Source of the DNA: Mangifera indica
Lineage: Eukaryota; Streptophyta; Magnoliopsida; Sapindales; Anacardiaceae
Direction of reading: 5' to 3'
Assembly (NCBI RefSeq): GCF_011075055.1
Contig: NC_058152.1
Location: 3,286,001 to 3,350,000 of the forward strand
DNA: 64,000 nt
Under the pieces are notes generated by a model. The model made no database searches. It saw nothing but the letters and a program-made list of their open reading frames with translations, and was not told the DNA's origin. Positions 40,862 through 52,178 of this stretch are shown in pieces (the first letter of the stretch is position 1; each line of letters begins with the position of its first letter). The position numbers and the translations under genes were made by a program.

Positions 40862-43171
40862 ATGACTACGCTTAAATCTCTGGTTATATTTCTTTTTCTT
40901 CTTTTTCTGGGTTTCTGCCACTTGTCCCTGGCGGCTCTGGAGAATAGCAGAACCTTGAACCAGAACAAGAGAACAACTTACATAGTACACATGGCTAAAT
41001 TCCGGATGCCGGCGACGTTTCAGCACCATTCTCATTGGTATGACTCGTCACTCAAATCGGTATCGGGCTCAGCTGAAATGCTCTACACTTACGACAATGC
41101 AATCCATGGATTCTCCACCCGCTTAACACCAGAAGAAGCTCGCTTACTCGAAAGCCAACCTGGGATCCTTTCTGTCATGCCAGAGTTAAAGTACGAGTTA
41201 CATACAACTCGTACTCCTCAGTTTCTCGGACTGTATGGAAATGCTGATATGTTCCCGGACTCAGCCTCAAAGAGTGATGTCATCATCGGAGTTCTAGATA
41301 CCGGAGTTTGGCCAGAAAGCAAGAGTTTTGATGACACCGGACTGGGTCCTGTACCGAGTAACTGGAAAGGCGCCTGTGAAGCTGGTACAAATTTCAGCTC
41401 ATCTATTTGTAACAGAAAATTAATTGGCGCAAGATACTTCTCAAGAGGCTACGAGGCTACATTAGGTCCGATTGATGAAAGCAAGGAGTCAAAATCTCCC
41501 CGTGATGATGATGGCCATGGCACTCATACAGCCAGCACTGCAGGAGGATCCATTGTTGAAGGTGCGAGCTTGTTTGGCTACGCTAATGGAACTGCTCGTG
41601 GGATGGCTCCTCGCGCCAGAGTTGCTGTGTATAAGGTGTGTTGGATTGGTGGCTGTTTTAGTTCTGATATTTTGGCAGCCATAGATAAAGCCATTGAAGA
41701 TAATGTCAATGTTCTTTCAATGTCTCTCGGTGGTAGCATATCTGATTACTATAGAGACAGTGTTGCAATCGGCGCTTTTGCAGCAATGGAGAAAGGGATT
41801 TTAGTCTCTTGTTCAGCTGGAAATGCCGGTCCAAGCTCCTTCAGTTTATCAAACGTGGCTCCATGGATCACCACAGTTGGTGCAGGCACACTGGATCGAG
41901 ACTTTCCAGCTTTTGTTAGCCTTGGCAATGGCCAAAACTACTCTGGCGTGTCACTTTTCAAAGGCAATCCTTTACCAGGAAAATTATTGCCTTTTGTTTA
42001 CGCTGGAAATGCTAGTAATGCAACAAATGGGAATTTGTGTATGACGGGTACTTTAATACCCGAGAAAGTTTCAGGAAAAATTGTCTTGTGTGACAGAGGA
42101 ATGAGTGCTAGAGTTCTAAAAGGTGCTGTGGTTAAAGAAGCCGGTGGATTGGGGATGGTTTTGGCCAACACTCAAGCTAATGGTGAAGAGTTAGTAGCTG
42201 ATGCCCATTTATTACCAGCCACTGCCGTGGGCCAAAAATCCGGGGATGCTATTAAGAAATACTTGCTTTCAGATGCTAACCCAACTGTGACAATTTTATT
42301 TGAAGGAACCAAAGTGGGCATAGAACCATCCCCAGTGGTTGCAGCCTTCAGTTCAAGGGGACCCAACTCCATCACGCCGGAGATACTAAAGCCGGACATG
42401 ATTGCGCCCGGCGTCAACATCTTGGCCGGATGGTCAGGTTCAGTCGGACCAACCGGGTTGGCAGTGGACACCCGGCGAGTCGGATTCAACATTATCTCTG
42501 GAACATCTATGTCTTGCCCACATGTCAGTGGGCTAGCTGCATTGCTGAAAGCTGCCCACCCGGACTGGAGCCCTGCAGCCATTAAATCAGCTCTTATGAC
42601 CACCGCATATGTTCAATACAAAGGCGGTGAAAAATTGCAAGATGTTGCTACAGGAAAAGCATCTACACCGTTTGATCATGGCGCTGGACATGTTGATCCT
42701 GTGTCAGCCCTTAATCCAGGCTTGGTCTATGATTTAACAATTGATGATTATCTGGGCTTCCTCTGCGCGTTAAATTACACAGAGTCAGAGATTAAAAGTG
42801 TCGCAAGAAGAAACTTCGCATGTGATGCTAGTAAGAAATACAGCCTCACCGATTTCAACTACCCTTCTTTTGCCGTGAATATTGACACAACCCAGCTGGC
42901 AAGTGGCTCCACCGTGTTCAAATACACGCGGACACTGACCAACGTGGGCTCACCGGGGACTTACAAGGTGTCAATTTCATCACAAAGCCCTGCAGCTAAG
43001 ATATCTGTGGAGCCAGCGGTGCTGAGTTTCACACAAATGTATGAAAAGAAAACGTACACTGCTACCTTCACTGTTAGTTCAATGGCTGCCGGTACGAATA
43101 GCTTTGGTCGAATTGAATGGTCTGATGAGAAGCGTGCTGTTGGCAGTCCAGTTGCGTTTAGCTGGAATTAA
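40862..43171 (+). CDS. Subtilisin-like serine protease, SBT1.7-like
   Basis: Secreted serine endopeptidase of plant subtilase clade SBT1, acting in the cell wall/apoplast. Single exon of 769 aa, like most SBT1 genes. Signal peptide at about residues 1-25 (LVIFLFLLFLGFCHLSLA). I9 prodomain at about 38-114, with TYIVHMAKFRMP and ending before TTRTPQFLGL, the usual mature N terminus. Catalytic Asp146 in VIIGVLDTGVWPES, His219 in DDDGHGTHTAS, oxyanion Asn321 in SCSAGNAGPS, Ser549 in SGTSMSCPHVSG. A PA domain is inserted between His and Ser (about 355-470), and a fibronectin III-like C-terminal domain runs from about 665. All key residues are intact. Closest remembered family is SBT1.7 (ARA12), involved in seed-coat mucilage release, but the biological role cannot be fixed from sequence. 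Confidence 0.95.
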   Translation: MTTLKSLVIFLFLLFLGFCHLSLAALENSRTLNQNKRTTYIVHMAKFRMPATFQHHSHWYDSSLKSVSGSAEMLYTYDNAIHGFSTRLTPEEARLLESQPGILSVMPELKYELHTTRTPQFLGLYGNADMFPDSASKSDVIIGVLDTGVWPESKSFDDTGLGPVPSNWKGACEAGTNFSSSICNRKLIGARYFSRGYEATLGPIDESKESKSPRDDDGHGTHTASTAGGSIVEGASLFGYANGTARGMAPRARVAVYKVCWIGGCFSSDILAAIDKAIEDNVNVLSMSLGGSISDYYRDSVAIGAFAAMEKGILVSCSAGNAGPSSFSLSNVAPWITTVGAGTLDRDFPAFVSLGNGQNYSGVSLFKGNPLPGKLLPFVYAGNASNATNGNLCMTGTLIPEKVSGKIVLCDRGMSARVLKGAVVKEAGGLGMVLANTQANGEELVADAHLLPATAVGQKSGDAIKKYLLSDANPTVTILFEGTKVGIEPSPVVAAFSSRGPNSITPEILKPDMIAPGVNILAGWSGSVGPTGLAVDTRRVGFNIISGTSMSCPHVSGLAALLKAAHPDWSPAAIKSALMTTAYVQYKGGEKLQDVATGKASTPFDHGAGHVDPVSALNPGLVYDLTIDDYLGFLCALNYTESEIKSVARRNFACDASKKYSLTDFNYPSFAVNIDTTQLASGSTVFKYTRTLTNVGSPGTYKVSISSQSPAAKISVEPAVLSFTQMYEKKTYTATFTVSSMAAGTNSFGRIEWSDEKRAVGSPVAFSWN

Positions 43172-44689
43172 TTAGTGGGTATGAATAAAGGGGATTAAGT
43201 CGAGTGAAATGGTTGTTTTTAAGTACTGATTTTGTTGTTGTCCAGCGGAAAACTGATAGCTGGGCCTAGTGTTTCATGTCAGGTTGTTTTCTAAGAGAGA
43301 AAACAAGGAAACCGAGAAATGGATAACTGTTTTCTTTCTCTGTACAGTAATAATGTCATTTAACAGTATGTCTGCATGCTACTCCAACTTTTTTTTTTTC
43401 TCTAAATAAGAAACCCATTCGAATAGAATCATTATATTAGGTCGAAATTAACTACACTGAACAAGACAATCCCTGATACTACTTCATTGTTGAAGATCAA
43501 ATTTCCCATTTATCATGGATGTGTGTTCCTTTCTAAATGCTTGAATGACTTCATAGGTCAAAGAACTTTTCTATGAGGGTTGAGGAAAGGAATATTCACA
43601 CTTAAAAGCTATTGTGTCATGCCAAGACCTGTTAAAAAATAGGTTTTGGTGGGCTATGTTGGCCCATATTTTTTTGAAGGTTCGGGCAGGGTCCATAACA
43701 CTGTAAATGTGTCTATGTGAGCTTTTTAACCGGGTGACTCAACAGTCATTAATTATTTTATATTTTAAAATTATTAATTTTTAATAACTTTAAATATTGA
43801 TTGAAGATAATAGTTCTAAAATTTTATTAAATAATCAACACTTATGGTAGGGAAAAATTGTGGTTACACAATTGAAAAAAAATAAGACTAAAAAATAAAA
43901 AAATCATACATAAAAAAATAGATTCATATGTATTACAAGTATCTTATGTGTTCATTTTTTTTTAATATCTATATTCTTGAAAGTTTCTAATATATCTTTA
44001 ATAACACTATTTTGATTTTAAAATCCGTCGTCACCCAATCTTGCATTCATATAACACTTTCAATAATACGTCATCACTGTGTCTTGCCTTCACATAACAT
44101 TTTCAATAACGCTAGAATATAAACTTGATTTTCTATCGTCCAACTAATGGTACAATAATAATTAGAGGCGGTAGTAAATTACTTGAAAAGTAAAATACAT
44201 CATAAAGTTTTTATGTGTTTTCCACTACACATAAATATCAATTGATCGTTTCCATTTATAATTTTAACAAATGATTAATATTTAAATAATTTGTAAATTC
44301 AACAAAATAAAAGTTTGAACCTATTGTTATTTAGCTTGCGTGAAAATAGACTAGAGACATTGTTTATCTTTAGAGAAACTTCGACTTAAATGTGATTGTA
44401 ACGTATTTATATTGTTTTATATTTTACCGTAATATGTAAATTCAAATTCATTGAAACTAATATCCCTTGTGGTATAAATCTTTCCTGAACTATGCAAACA
44501 CATGAAACCTTTGTTGAGTGTTGTAACCAAGAAACACTATCTTTGTTGAATGAAATGAAATTTATGTTTATTGTATGGTCTTAAAAAGGGAAAACAAGCA
44601 CATTTAAAAAATTTTAGAAAGGTATAGATAGGTTTTTGTTTAAACAACGCTTGAAAAGGTGATGCATTTGAAGAACATGAGTTGGGATT
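43172..44689. other. Subtilase 3' UTR then AT-rich intergenic DNA
   Basis: Probable 3' UTR to about 43410. The remainder shows no gene; the copia RT region expected downstream of the integrase fragment at 44.7 kb was not recognisable here. Confidence 0.45.
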
Positions 44690-46870
44690 CTATTTATTAA
44701 GAAAAAACATAAGCTATTAGGCTTCCCACCAGAAGGTGAGAGGTATGAGATGTTTGTGCAAATGAGGTTAATTGTGGTTTCACTAAATGTCTGAGCTTTC
44801 TCTCCATTCTGCCATTTTAGTAGTGAGAATATGGATAGAAAGTTCTTGAATCTATCCCATGTGTTTTACTATAATGTATAAAGGGTTTAAATTATATTCC
44901 ATTATAAGACTACAAGGGTATATCCAAGTGTGCCTTGAATAATTGTCGACAAAAGTTAAACAACACTAGAACTAGAATCTAAAGGTGTAGGCTCCCACAA
45001 ATTTGCATATAATCATTCTAAAGAAGACTTTGCCTTTGAATTTGAAGCATGAAAATGTAATCTATCAAATTTACCTACTTGACACGCATCACAAAATGTA
45101 ATTATTGCAAGAGACAAACTTAAACTGATTTTTACATGTTGGCATTATTGTTTTAAGAAGCATAACAAAGTAGGATAAGAAGAAGAAACAAGAAGTTAAT
45201 CCAGAAACAACACCACTCTTATTGATACTTGTATTTGGCATCCTTATACAAACATATTCAGTTCGAGTGTTATGGTATTTACAATGTGAATTACAAAGAT
45301 TGACAGAATCAAGAACATTTGCAAAATGTAAATTTGAAGTAAATTGTGATGGTAAGCAAGCATGGATTATCGATTTAATGATTTCGAAGATGTGAATTCT
45401 GAACTGAGGATTTGACTTATGAGATAAAGAGATTCATGGGGGGAAAAGGAGTTAATAGAGTCCATTTGTAGAACCCCTTGACGTAGAATATTTCCCCTCA
45501 TGACAACGTATTAACATTGTTATGATGAACTAATTTTGGACCACTCGACAAGTTTTTAGATATCTCAGGCACTATAAGTACTAATATTAACACAATATTC
45601 TTAAAATGTTTCTGTAGAGAGAGTATCATTACCATAATGACTAATGTAAGACTTTTTTTTTTTAACCGAGACCCTATTAGTATTTGTTAGACTGATAAAC
45701 ACAAGATACAATAATCAAACCTATAACCACTGTACCAAATAAATTAAGGTTTCACAAGTGTGATAGAAACTCGAATTCAAAACTTCACCTTGGAAATTCT
45801 TATACTCTACCAGTTTTACTAACTCTTGGGTCAAAATGAAACATTCTATCTATTCCTAATTGTAACTCGATCTGATGCAATGTACTGTTGTTGAAAGTTC
45901 AAGTTAGACAAGTTATTTGAGATATAGCTAGTTTCTCCACAATCAATGTACTAATTTGTATAAGCTCTTCCATCAATAGAAATCATATGAGTTGAGTTGA
46001 TGCAGAAGTGGTTGTATAAGTAGGAGTTGCATAGGTAGAGATTGGTCCTGAAGGCCTAGAAGAATTGTTAAAATACTATTGTTGCCTTGTCGGATTAAAA
46101 TCTCTCTAAAACCTGTGAAAGCAAATGTTTGCTGAATGTCCATATTTATTACAGACTTGGCATGTAAACCTAGAAGTAGACCTTCAACCAAAAGTTCTTC
46201 TGCCTCAGCCTCTAGCTTTGTCTCTTAAATGTCCTTCTCTATTTGCATTATACCCTTGAAATTGTCTATGATTTTTATTCTCATTACCTGAGTTTCCAAG
46301 ACTAGAATTTGCAAAATTGACAATAACTTGACTATTAACATCTAAACTCATCGCATAATTCATGCTTTAAATCCTATACTTTGATGAAACTCATCACATA
46401 ATTCATCTCTTTTAGTAGTTATCACTGCTACTACTGAATCATACTCAACACTAAAACCACTTAAAATTTGCATAATCTGATCATCACTTGATATAGAACC
46501 ACCAGTTATGTTTAGATCATCAACAAATCCAGTGATTTTATTAAAATAATCAATCACTCTATATTATCCTTTACTAGTGTCCTGTAGCTGCACCATAAAT
46601 TGTAGAATTCTGGCTCTAAACTGAAAAGCTACGGGTTTCAATAAGAAATTCCACACTTCAAAGATGTTTACTAAGCATAAGTTCAGTCATTGACGAAGAG
46701 AGTCATTCTAGTAACGTTTGATCTTGCTCAGTCAACAGGAGAAACTAAAGATTATCAATTTCAAGAATCACACCATTACTAGTTGATTCTGCAATCATAG
46801 CTCTAGATCTTTTTCTTAAGACCATTAATAAACCCTGACATGCCGTTTGCTCTAATTGGAGGTAGTGTTT
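44690..46870 (-). mobile_element. Ty1/copia retrotransposon remnant (gag, zinc knuckle, integrase)
   Basis: Minus strand, in order. Gag at about 46630-46360 (FRARILQFMVQLQDTSKG-like, then VIDYFNKITGFVDDLN, SDDQIMQILSGFSVEYDSVV). A CCHC knuckle at about 46190-46130 (CQVCNKYGHSANICFHRF across a frameshift). Integrase at about 45120-44890 (CDACQVGKFDRLHFHASNSK, LWEPTPLDSSS, GTLGYTLV). Integrase C-terminal part at about 44850-44720 (QNGRMERKLRHLV). Many stops and frameshifts. Reverse transcriptase and LTRs are not seen next to it. A SINE is nested inside it at 45653-45830. Confidence 0.75.
45653..45830 (-). repeat. tRNA-derived SINE nested in the copia remnant
   Basis: On the minus strand the 5' part reads like a tRNA: A-box region GTTAGTAAAACTGGTAGAGT and B-box region TTTTGAATTCGAGTTTC, spaced as in tRNAs. 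The body continues to CTAATAGGGTCTCGGTT and ends in an A tail (poly-T 45653-45663 on the plus strand). Best preserved of three copies. Confidence 0.65.
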
Positions 46871-47300
46871 GTGTTTTACAAACCTTTAAAATGCACCCCA
46901 CCTTTTTTTTCTATTCTTCTTCTCGTTTCTTTTTAACATCAAATAATTATCTATATAACTTGATCCATATTTAGTCTGTATCTATTTTACTCGTATCTTG
47001 TCAAGCCGATCCGATCAAATCTATCAACTTGTCAAATGTAGTTTTGTTATTGTTAATGTATCATTTTATTAAAACAAATAAAAGATTTCGACAAACATTG
47101 ATTACTCAAAACAATATTAAATATAAATTATTATTATATAATAAAAAATTAATAAAAATATAAATAATTATTATTTTTATTAAATGTAATAAAAAAAATC
47201 AAATTATTATTTTATTTATATATTTTTAGATTAATTAAAAATAAAATATTTTTATCATAAATCATTCTCTCCTCATACTCTGAAACTCACCCCAGTATTA
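46871..47300. other. AT-rich intergenic DNA
   Basis: Nothing recognised between the copia remnant and the promoter of the small gene; 47090-47260 is almost pure A/T. Confidence 0.5.
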
Positions 47301-47308
47301 CCACGTGG
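47301..47308. promoter_or_regulatory. G-box / ABRE-like element
   Basis: Perfect palindrome CCACGTGG, 123 bp before the start codon of the small hydrophilic gene. A second ACGT-core word (ACACGTT) lies near 47332. A core promoter of this type is common in ABA- or seed-induced genes (bZIP or bHLH binding), which fits the hydrophilic product. Confidence 0.55.
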
Positions 47309-47380
47309 AATGTTAGACTTCATGAAAGAGCTACACGTTAGAAAGCACGCGGCGTTGTTGTAGCAGAAGAGAAAAAGTCT

Positions 47381-47388
47381 TATAAGGA
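47381..47388 (+). promoter_or_regulatory. Probable TATA box of the small hydrophilic gene
   Basis: TATAAGGA 43 bp before the ATG, giving a very short predicted leader. Inference from spacing only. Confidence 0.4.
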
Positions 47389-47430
47389 GCTGTGATAAAG
47401 GCAAATTGCAAATTAAGATTAAAATCGAAA

Positions 47431-47685
47431 ATGGAGAAGCAACAAGATAATCAAGCCGGCGGGAGAGACGCTTCTGAAAAGAAGAAAGAAAATTTAGAAG
47501 AACTTCCGATGAAGGACAGCCCGTATTTGCAGTACAAAGACGTGGAGGATTACAAGATGAAGGCTTACGGAACAGAAGGCCATCTGGAACCCAACCCTGG
47601 CCGCGGCGCTGGCACCACCGATGCCCCAACCCTTTCCGGTGCTCCCTCCCCCGCTGATGCTGATAAGCGCCGAGGAGCCCGCTAG
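47431..47685 (+). CDS. Small hydrophilic, probably disordered plant protein (84 aa)
   Basis: Intronless 84-residue protein starting MEKQQDNQAGGRDASEKKKE at the first purine-flanked ATG downstream of a TATA box; an in-frame ATG at 47392 would add 13 residues. Very polar, with no Cys and no hydrophobic segment. A central DSPYLQYKDVEDYKMKAYGT block is followed by EGHLEPNPGRGAGTTDAPTL and a Pro/Ala/Asp-rich tail ending RRGAR. I recognise it as the kind of small LEA-like/seed hydrophilin conserved among plants but cannot give it a proven family or function. The G-box upstream suggests ABA- or stress-linked expression (inference). Confidence 0.75.
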   Translation: MEKQQDNQAGGRDASEKKKENLEELPMKDSPYLQYKDVEDYKMKAYGTEGHLEPNPGRGAGTTDAPTLSGAPSPADADKRRGAR

Positions 47686-49199
47686 ATTCATTTATATATC
47701 TGTTTTAAGATTAGGGAAGAAGTTCAGCCCTTGATCAAGAATCCAATAAAATAAAAAGTTTCTAGAGAATCGAGCTCTTTTCAAGATCTTGTATTTGATT
47801 TAATATCCAATGTTAATGGTCTAAATTTTAGAATTTTCATGTGTTGAAAGAAAATTTAAGAGACAATTTGTTGGAAGAAAAACTTTCGAAATATGTATAC
47901 GAAGGTAATAATCGTACGCTGCTTATTATTTTATTTGATGGAATTAATACTGGAGCATTAGCGCCAAGGTCACATTGGCATCGCCTGATGAAAAGCTATT
48001 ACTTCCAGGAACTATATATATATAGTTTGCGATAACTTCATCGTATTTTAGGGTTTAAAATTAAGGAATAATAATTCCCTCAATCTTTTTTTTTTTTTTT
48101 GGCTCTTTCCGAGCAAGTCACATTAGATTTAACGAAAACGTAGAAGCAACTAGAGGGATTTCAGATTCTTTCATGTTACCTAGCATATGTTTGAAGAGCG
48201 ACGTCCCTTCTAGCAATATAATGGTTAAGAAGAAGCGCAGCCGAAGTCACTATGTTCTTCAGATCTAGGCTGCATTCTATGCAGATTTTCTGTTCAGATG
48301 CATTCAGGCTTAGTTTTGCATTGTTTTTCAGATGCAGGTCTTAGCTTTATTGCCGGGGGTAGTCTCAAAAGCCTCTCTCCTCCCAGGCATTTCTGGAGAT
48401 CTTCCCCTCAGCTTTCAGTCTATGTTCTTCCTGCATGTGCAGAATCCTCTCAGCTTATGCAGCCTGGCCATGTCTCGCAGACCCAGGTTCTGTTCTGCTC
48501 TTTGTCCATATCCCACAAGCTGCTGTTCCTGGTTTTTCTCCAGAAATGCTTTGCTTCTTCAAAATCCAAGATAACAGCTTGACTAGGTGTTGGGCAACAC
48601 TTTTTGATATAATTTTTTTGTATAGATATGGCCTGCTGGATTGGCTTGTTGGCTATCTTATTAGATTTTCAGTTTGTTCAACTCCTAGTTTTGTAGTGTC
48701 CTTTTCTTAAACCCTATCTTTATAACATCTCCGATAGTTTTCAAGAGGAGTTGATCCCCAGTCTGTTTAATGTGCTTATATGTTATATCACCAGTTCTAG
48801 CTTTTTTGTCTATATATACTTTAATTATCGAAAAAAAAGTGATAATCGTAGATAATATGAATGACTCTTTAATTTTTACCATAGATGTTTATAGTTTTGG
48901 ATTGTGTATAACTTTTAGCCCAAACATCTTAAATCAGCCCATTTAAAGCTTCTTTCATCTTCTTTATTTTGGCCCAGTCATTAGTCCCCGTATATTCAAA
49001 GGATCATTGCTGCTGCTTTGGCAATTCCCTTGCTTGCTTCCTTCGTCTCCATCAGCTCTATACTATGCTTCCATACTTGAACAAGAAACAACAGTTTGCT
49101 TCTTATTGCATCAAGAAATAAATAAATCTCCTAAAACAATTTGGTTATTACTGTATCAAGAAATGAACAAATCTCCTATAAAGAAGTAATAACTAGTGA
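47686..49199. other. Intergenic, with a T-rich GC-richer island
   Basis: About 48160-48720 is less AT-rich and open in several overlapping plus frames without resembling a known protein. With the islands at 3500-3865 and 56250-56600 it has the look of a retroelement tail (T-rich, Cys/Leu/Phe-rich translations), but I could not align the three. The rest is AT-rich. Confidence 0.35.
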
Positions 49200-50160
49200 T
49201 AGAACGTTTATCTATAGGATCTCTCCCTCAATCAATATCATAATACACATGTAATATAAGTAAAGACTAAGCAAAAAAATGAAGATAATGGAATAATGTA
49301 CTTTTGATATATCAAATGATACGAAACACTATCGCAAAATGAGTAGTACAAGGAATATCCATAAATTGACTAACAATATGAACAACATATGATATATTTT
49401 GGTTGAGTGGCAACTCGATAAAGACTTCCAACCAATTATCTATAAAGAGCATAATTTTCTAGAATAGCTTCATTCATAAGAGAAAGTTTGACATTGGTCT
49501 CAAGTAGAGTGCTGACAATTTTATTATCTCATAGGTTAACGCAAGATAAATGATTAATAGCATATATGACTTGAGATAAATAATAACCAACAACATTAGA
49601 AGAAACTTGTAACCCTAAGAAATAACTCAAATAAACAAGATCATTCATTTCAAACTCTAAGCTAAGGAACTATTTTAAATTTGTAATGCCTTGTATATTA
49701 TCTTTGATAATAATCATATCATCAACATATAGCAACAACAAAGTTCAATTGTTATTAGTTTTGCAGATTAAGAAAACATTATCACAAGAGCTAAAAGAGA
49801 ACCCAACTTAGCAAATAGTAGAGCTGAATTTGTCAAACCATGCTCTTAGAGTTTGCTTTGCTTAGATGGCAAACCTTGTCAAGTGGATGATTATATCTAG
49901 GTGGAAGTTTCATATAAACCTTCTCCTAGAGGTGTCTTCATTTAAAAAGATATTCTTCACATTTATCTAAAAAAGTTGTTAATTTTTTGTAATTGCAATA
50001 GCTGTAAGACTATAGAACAGTAGTGATGCTAGCCATTAGAGCTAATGTCCTATCATAATTAATATCATATTTTTTAGCAAAATCTTTTACACTAAACTTT
50101 AGATTGAAATATTGAAAATAAGCTCAATAGCCATGATAAAAGGTAAAAATAGCAACAACA
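49200..50160 (-). mobile_element. Ty1/copia retrotransposon remnant (reverse transcriptase)
   Basis: Minus strand, from about 50000 down: VDVKNIFLNED, then degenerate CQGLPSKQSKL (compare VCRLRKALYGLKQ), LLLLYVDDMIIIKDN with the RT active-site YVDD, FLSLEFEMNDLVYLSYFLGL and GYYLSQVIYAINHL. Frameshifts and stops throughout. It lies upstream, on the same strand, of the gag-integrase remnant at 44.7-46.9 kb, the wrong order to be the same insertion, so it is a separate element. Confidence 0.8.
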
Positions 50161-50772
50161 TGCAATGGTGGAGAAAAACAACTAAGAAGACAATTGAAAT
50201 AGATGAGAAAACATTTAATGAGGTTTGAAAAGTGAATGTGATAGGTTTACAATTTGTGCCCTAAAAGTTGACCGAAGAAGGGTTAATATTTAAAAAATGG
50301 GGATAATAGCTCGAGAATTCGATATTGTAATTATTTGAATATAGTGATTTAATCCTTAGAATTTTAGCTAATTTTGTAAACCCTTAAAAATATTTTTTTT
50401 TAATTTAGTTATCATACTTGGCAAAAATTATTTTATGGCTGTTCCTTAGTTAATTATTGATAAGTACATAATTTATAAATTCTTTGTTTATTATACCAAT
50501 AATTATGTCTAGAAAGCCATATTATGTATTATTTCCCTCTTGTCTTCTTTGTTTGTTGTTACTAAATAATGCTTTTACTCTTCCTAATTAAATGCAATGG
50601 AAAATGACTGATTCCTAATGAACATTTTGTGAAGATTTTTTTTATCAAAGAAGTCCCCATTCAATTAGAAAAAAAAAAGAAATAATTGTGGAGAAACATC
50701 AAATATGATTCTACATTATGTCAGGATTTAATTGTAATTTTCGATCTCAACATGGCTTACTAGACCAGTAAA

Positions 50773-50943
50773 TCATTTTTTCTTGCATACTTTCACAAAC
50801 AAAACCCAATCTATCCCTTTCAATGTATGTGAGTTCCAAGGATTCAACATTCGAAGATCTGCAGTCCAATCAGGCTTCTTTCTTGCTATAATCTTAAGCG
50901 CCCTACTCCCAGTATTGAAATGGCCAACTTCATTCTCTCTCAC
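50773..50943 (-). other. Unidentified coding-like stretch, probably gene relic
   Basis: Open for 56 codons on the minus strand with protein-like composition: it includes GHFNTGSRALKIIARKKPDW and ADLRMLNPWNSHTLKGIDWV, ending VCKKK-stop. No start codon and no neighbouring exon. I do not recognise the family. It may be the last exon of a decayed gene interrupted by the repeat at 50955. Confidence 0.3.
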
Positions 50944-50954
50944 TTTATTATTAT

Positions 50955-51115
50955 TTTTTTAATAGCACAGTCCTTTAAAAGTTAAATTAACCACGTTAAA
51001 TAAATAAAAATTAAATTAATTACATTGAATAAATAAGATTTGAATCTAATAATCAGATATATAATAATTATATCATATAACTCAAGAGTTTAATCTTAAA
51101 ATATCATTAAAAAAA
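50955..51115 (-). repeat. Possible second tRNA-like SINE family member
   Basis: On the minus strand it holds CTTGAGTTATATGATATAAT followed at tRNA-like spacing by GATTAGATTCAAATC-like B-box sequence. Related words occur at 63540-63720. Degenerate. Confidence 0.35.
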
Positions 51116-52178
51116 ATTTTTAGCCTATACTTTTCACATAGAACTCTCTCTAGTATCACTCAAACTGTCGCCTGCCAACACCATTCTCCATATCTGACAT
51201 TTTCACAAACAATCTTTATAAGCCATGTCATTACTCAACCTACACAAGTCCCTCTTAATAGCTCTACAAGGAATGAAATTCTTAGGAATTTGGAAACACA
51301 AATACCCGTCAAAGTAGTATTTCGAATACATAAACCAAAAATCATAAAGGAACATTACAAATAAGAAAACGACAAGTGGAAAGTAATACTCTTATAGTTA
51401 ATAAGTAGGCAATTAATTTTAAATAAATAATTTCGGCAATGCCAATAATAGAATTTTAATTTTAGCACGCCATTCAATGCCATTCATTATTGACACCAAA
51501 TTTGTTTAGTTAAGCATGGATAATAAGAAGTTTACGTTAATGGTTGATATTTATGACACAACAAATAAATTTTGACGGCATATTAATAGAGTTTACAAAA
51601 AAAGTGTGTAAGAAGTTTTTTTTCTTAGTATGGATATTTCTGCAACCACTTTCCTCTTGGAATTGGGTTCTTTTGGCATGGTGTATAGCAAATGAGCAAA
51701 ATTATGTGATTGTTGAGCAGCGTTAAGGAGATCTTTTTGAGGTTTAAGAGTGGCACCTCACTCAAGTTATGATGTGTCAACTTTGTAGATGAACTGGCTT
51801 TAAAAAAAAAGTTTTAAACTACTTTTTAAATCGTGTAAAGATCGATTATCTAAAGCTTTTTTTTAATCATTTTTTTTTTAGTTATTGTTATAATTGATGA
51901 GAATTTTTTATGTGAGATACGTTTGTTAGTATACAAATTTGTATCAATGAGAAATACACTTTATCAATGAAATCCCAAATACAAGAATACGGAGAGTTGA
52001 GGTGTAAAAAGATGGCACAAACAGTTTTTTTTTTTTTTATGTGGTTGGACAAACCCATAAAAAATAAACTCTTTTCTCACTGAATAGTTTCCTGAAAATC
52101 TCTCTTTTCTCTTTTTCCTTTTTGTTAAGGGTGGTGTAGGTGTAGGTGTAAGTGTAGTCGTAGTGTTGGATTATAATG

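Larger units (their letters stand above)
50161..52178. other. Intergenic, with one unexplained coding-like stretch
   Basis: Mostly AT-rich. A tRNA-like repeat lies at 50955-51115 and an unexplained open stretch at 50773-50943 (minus), listed separately. Nothing else recognised. Confidence 0.4.

Noticed and set aside
42172..42603. 143-codon minus-strand frame
   Set aside because: Shadow of the subtilase catalytic region.
48298..48710. Three overlapping plus-strand frames
   Set aside because: All three frames open at once reflects composition, not coding; no conserved motif.
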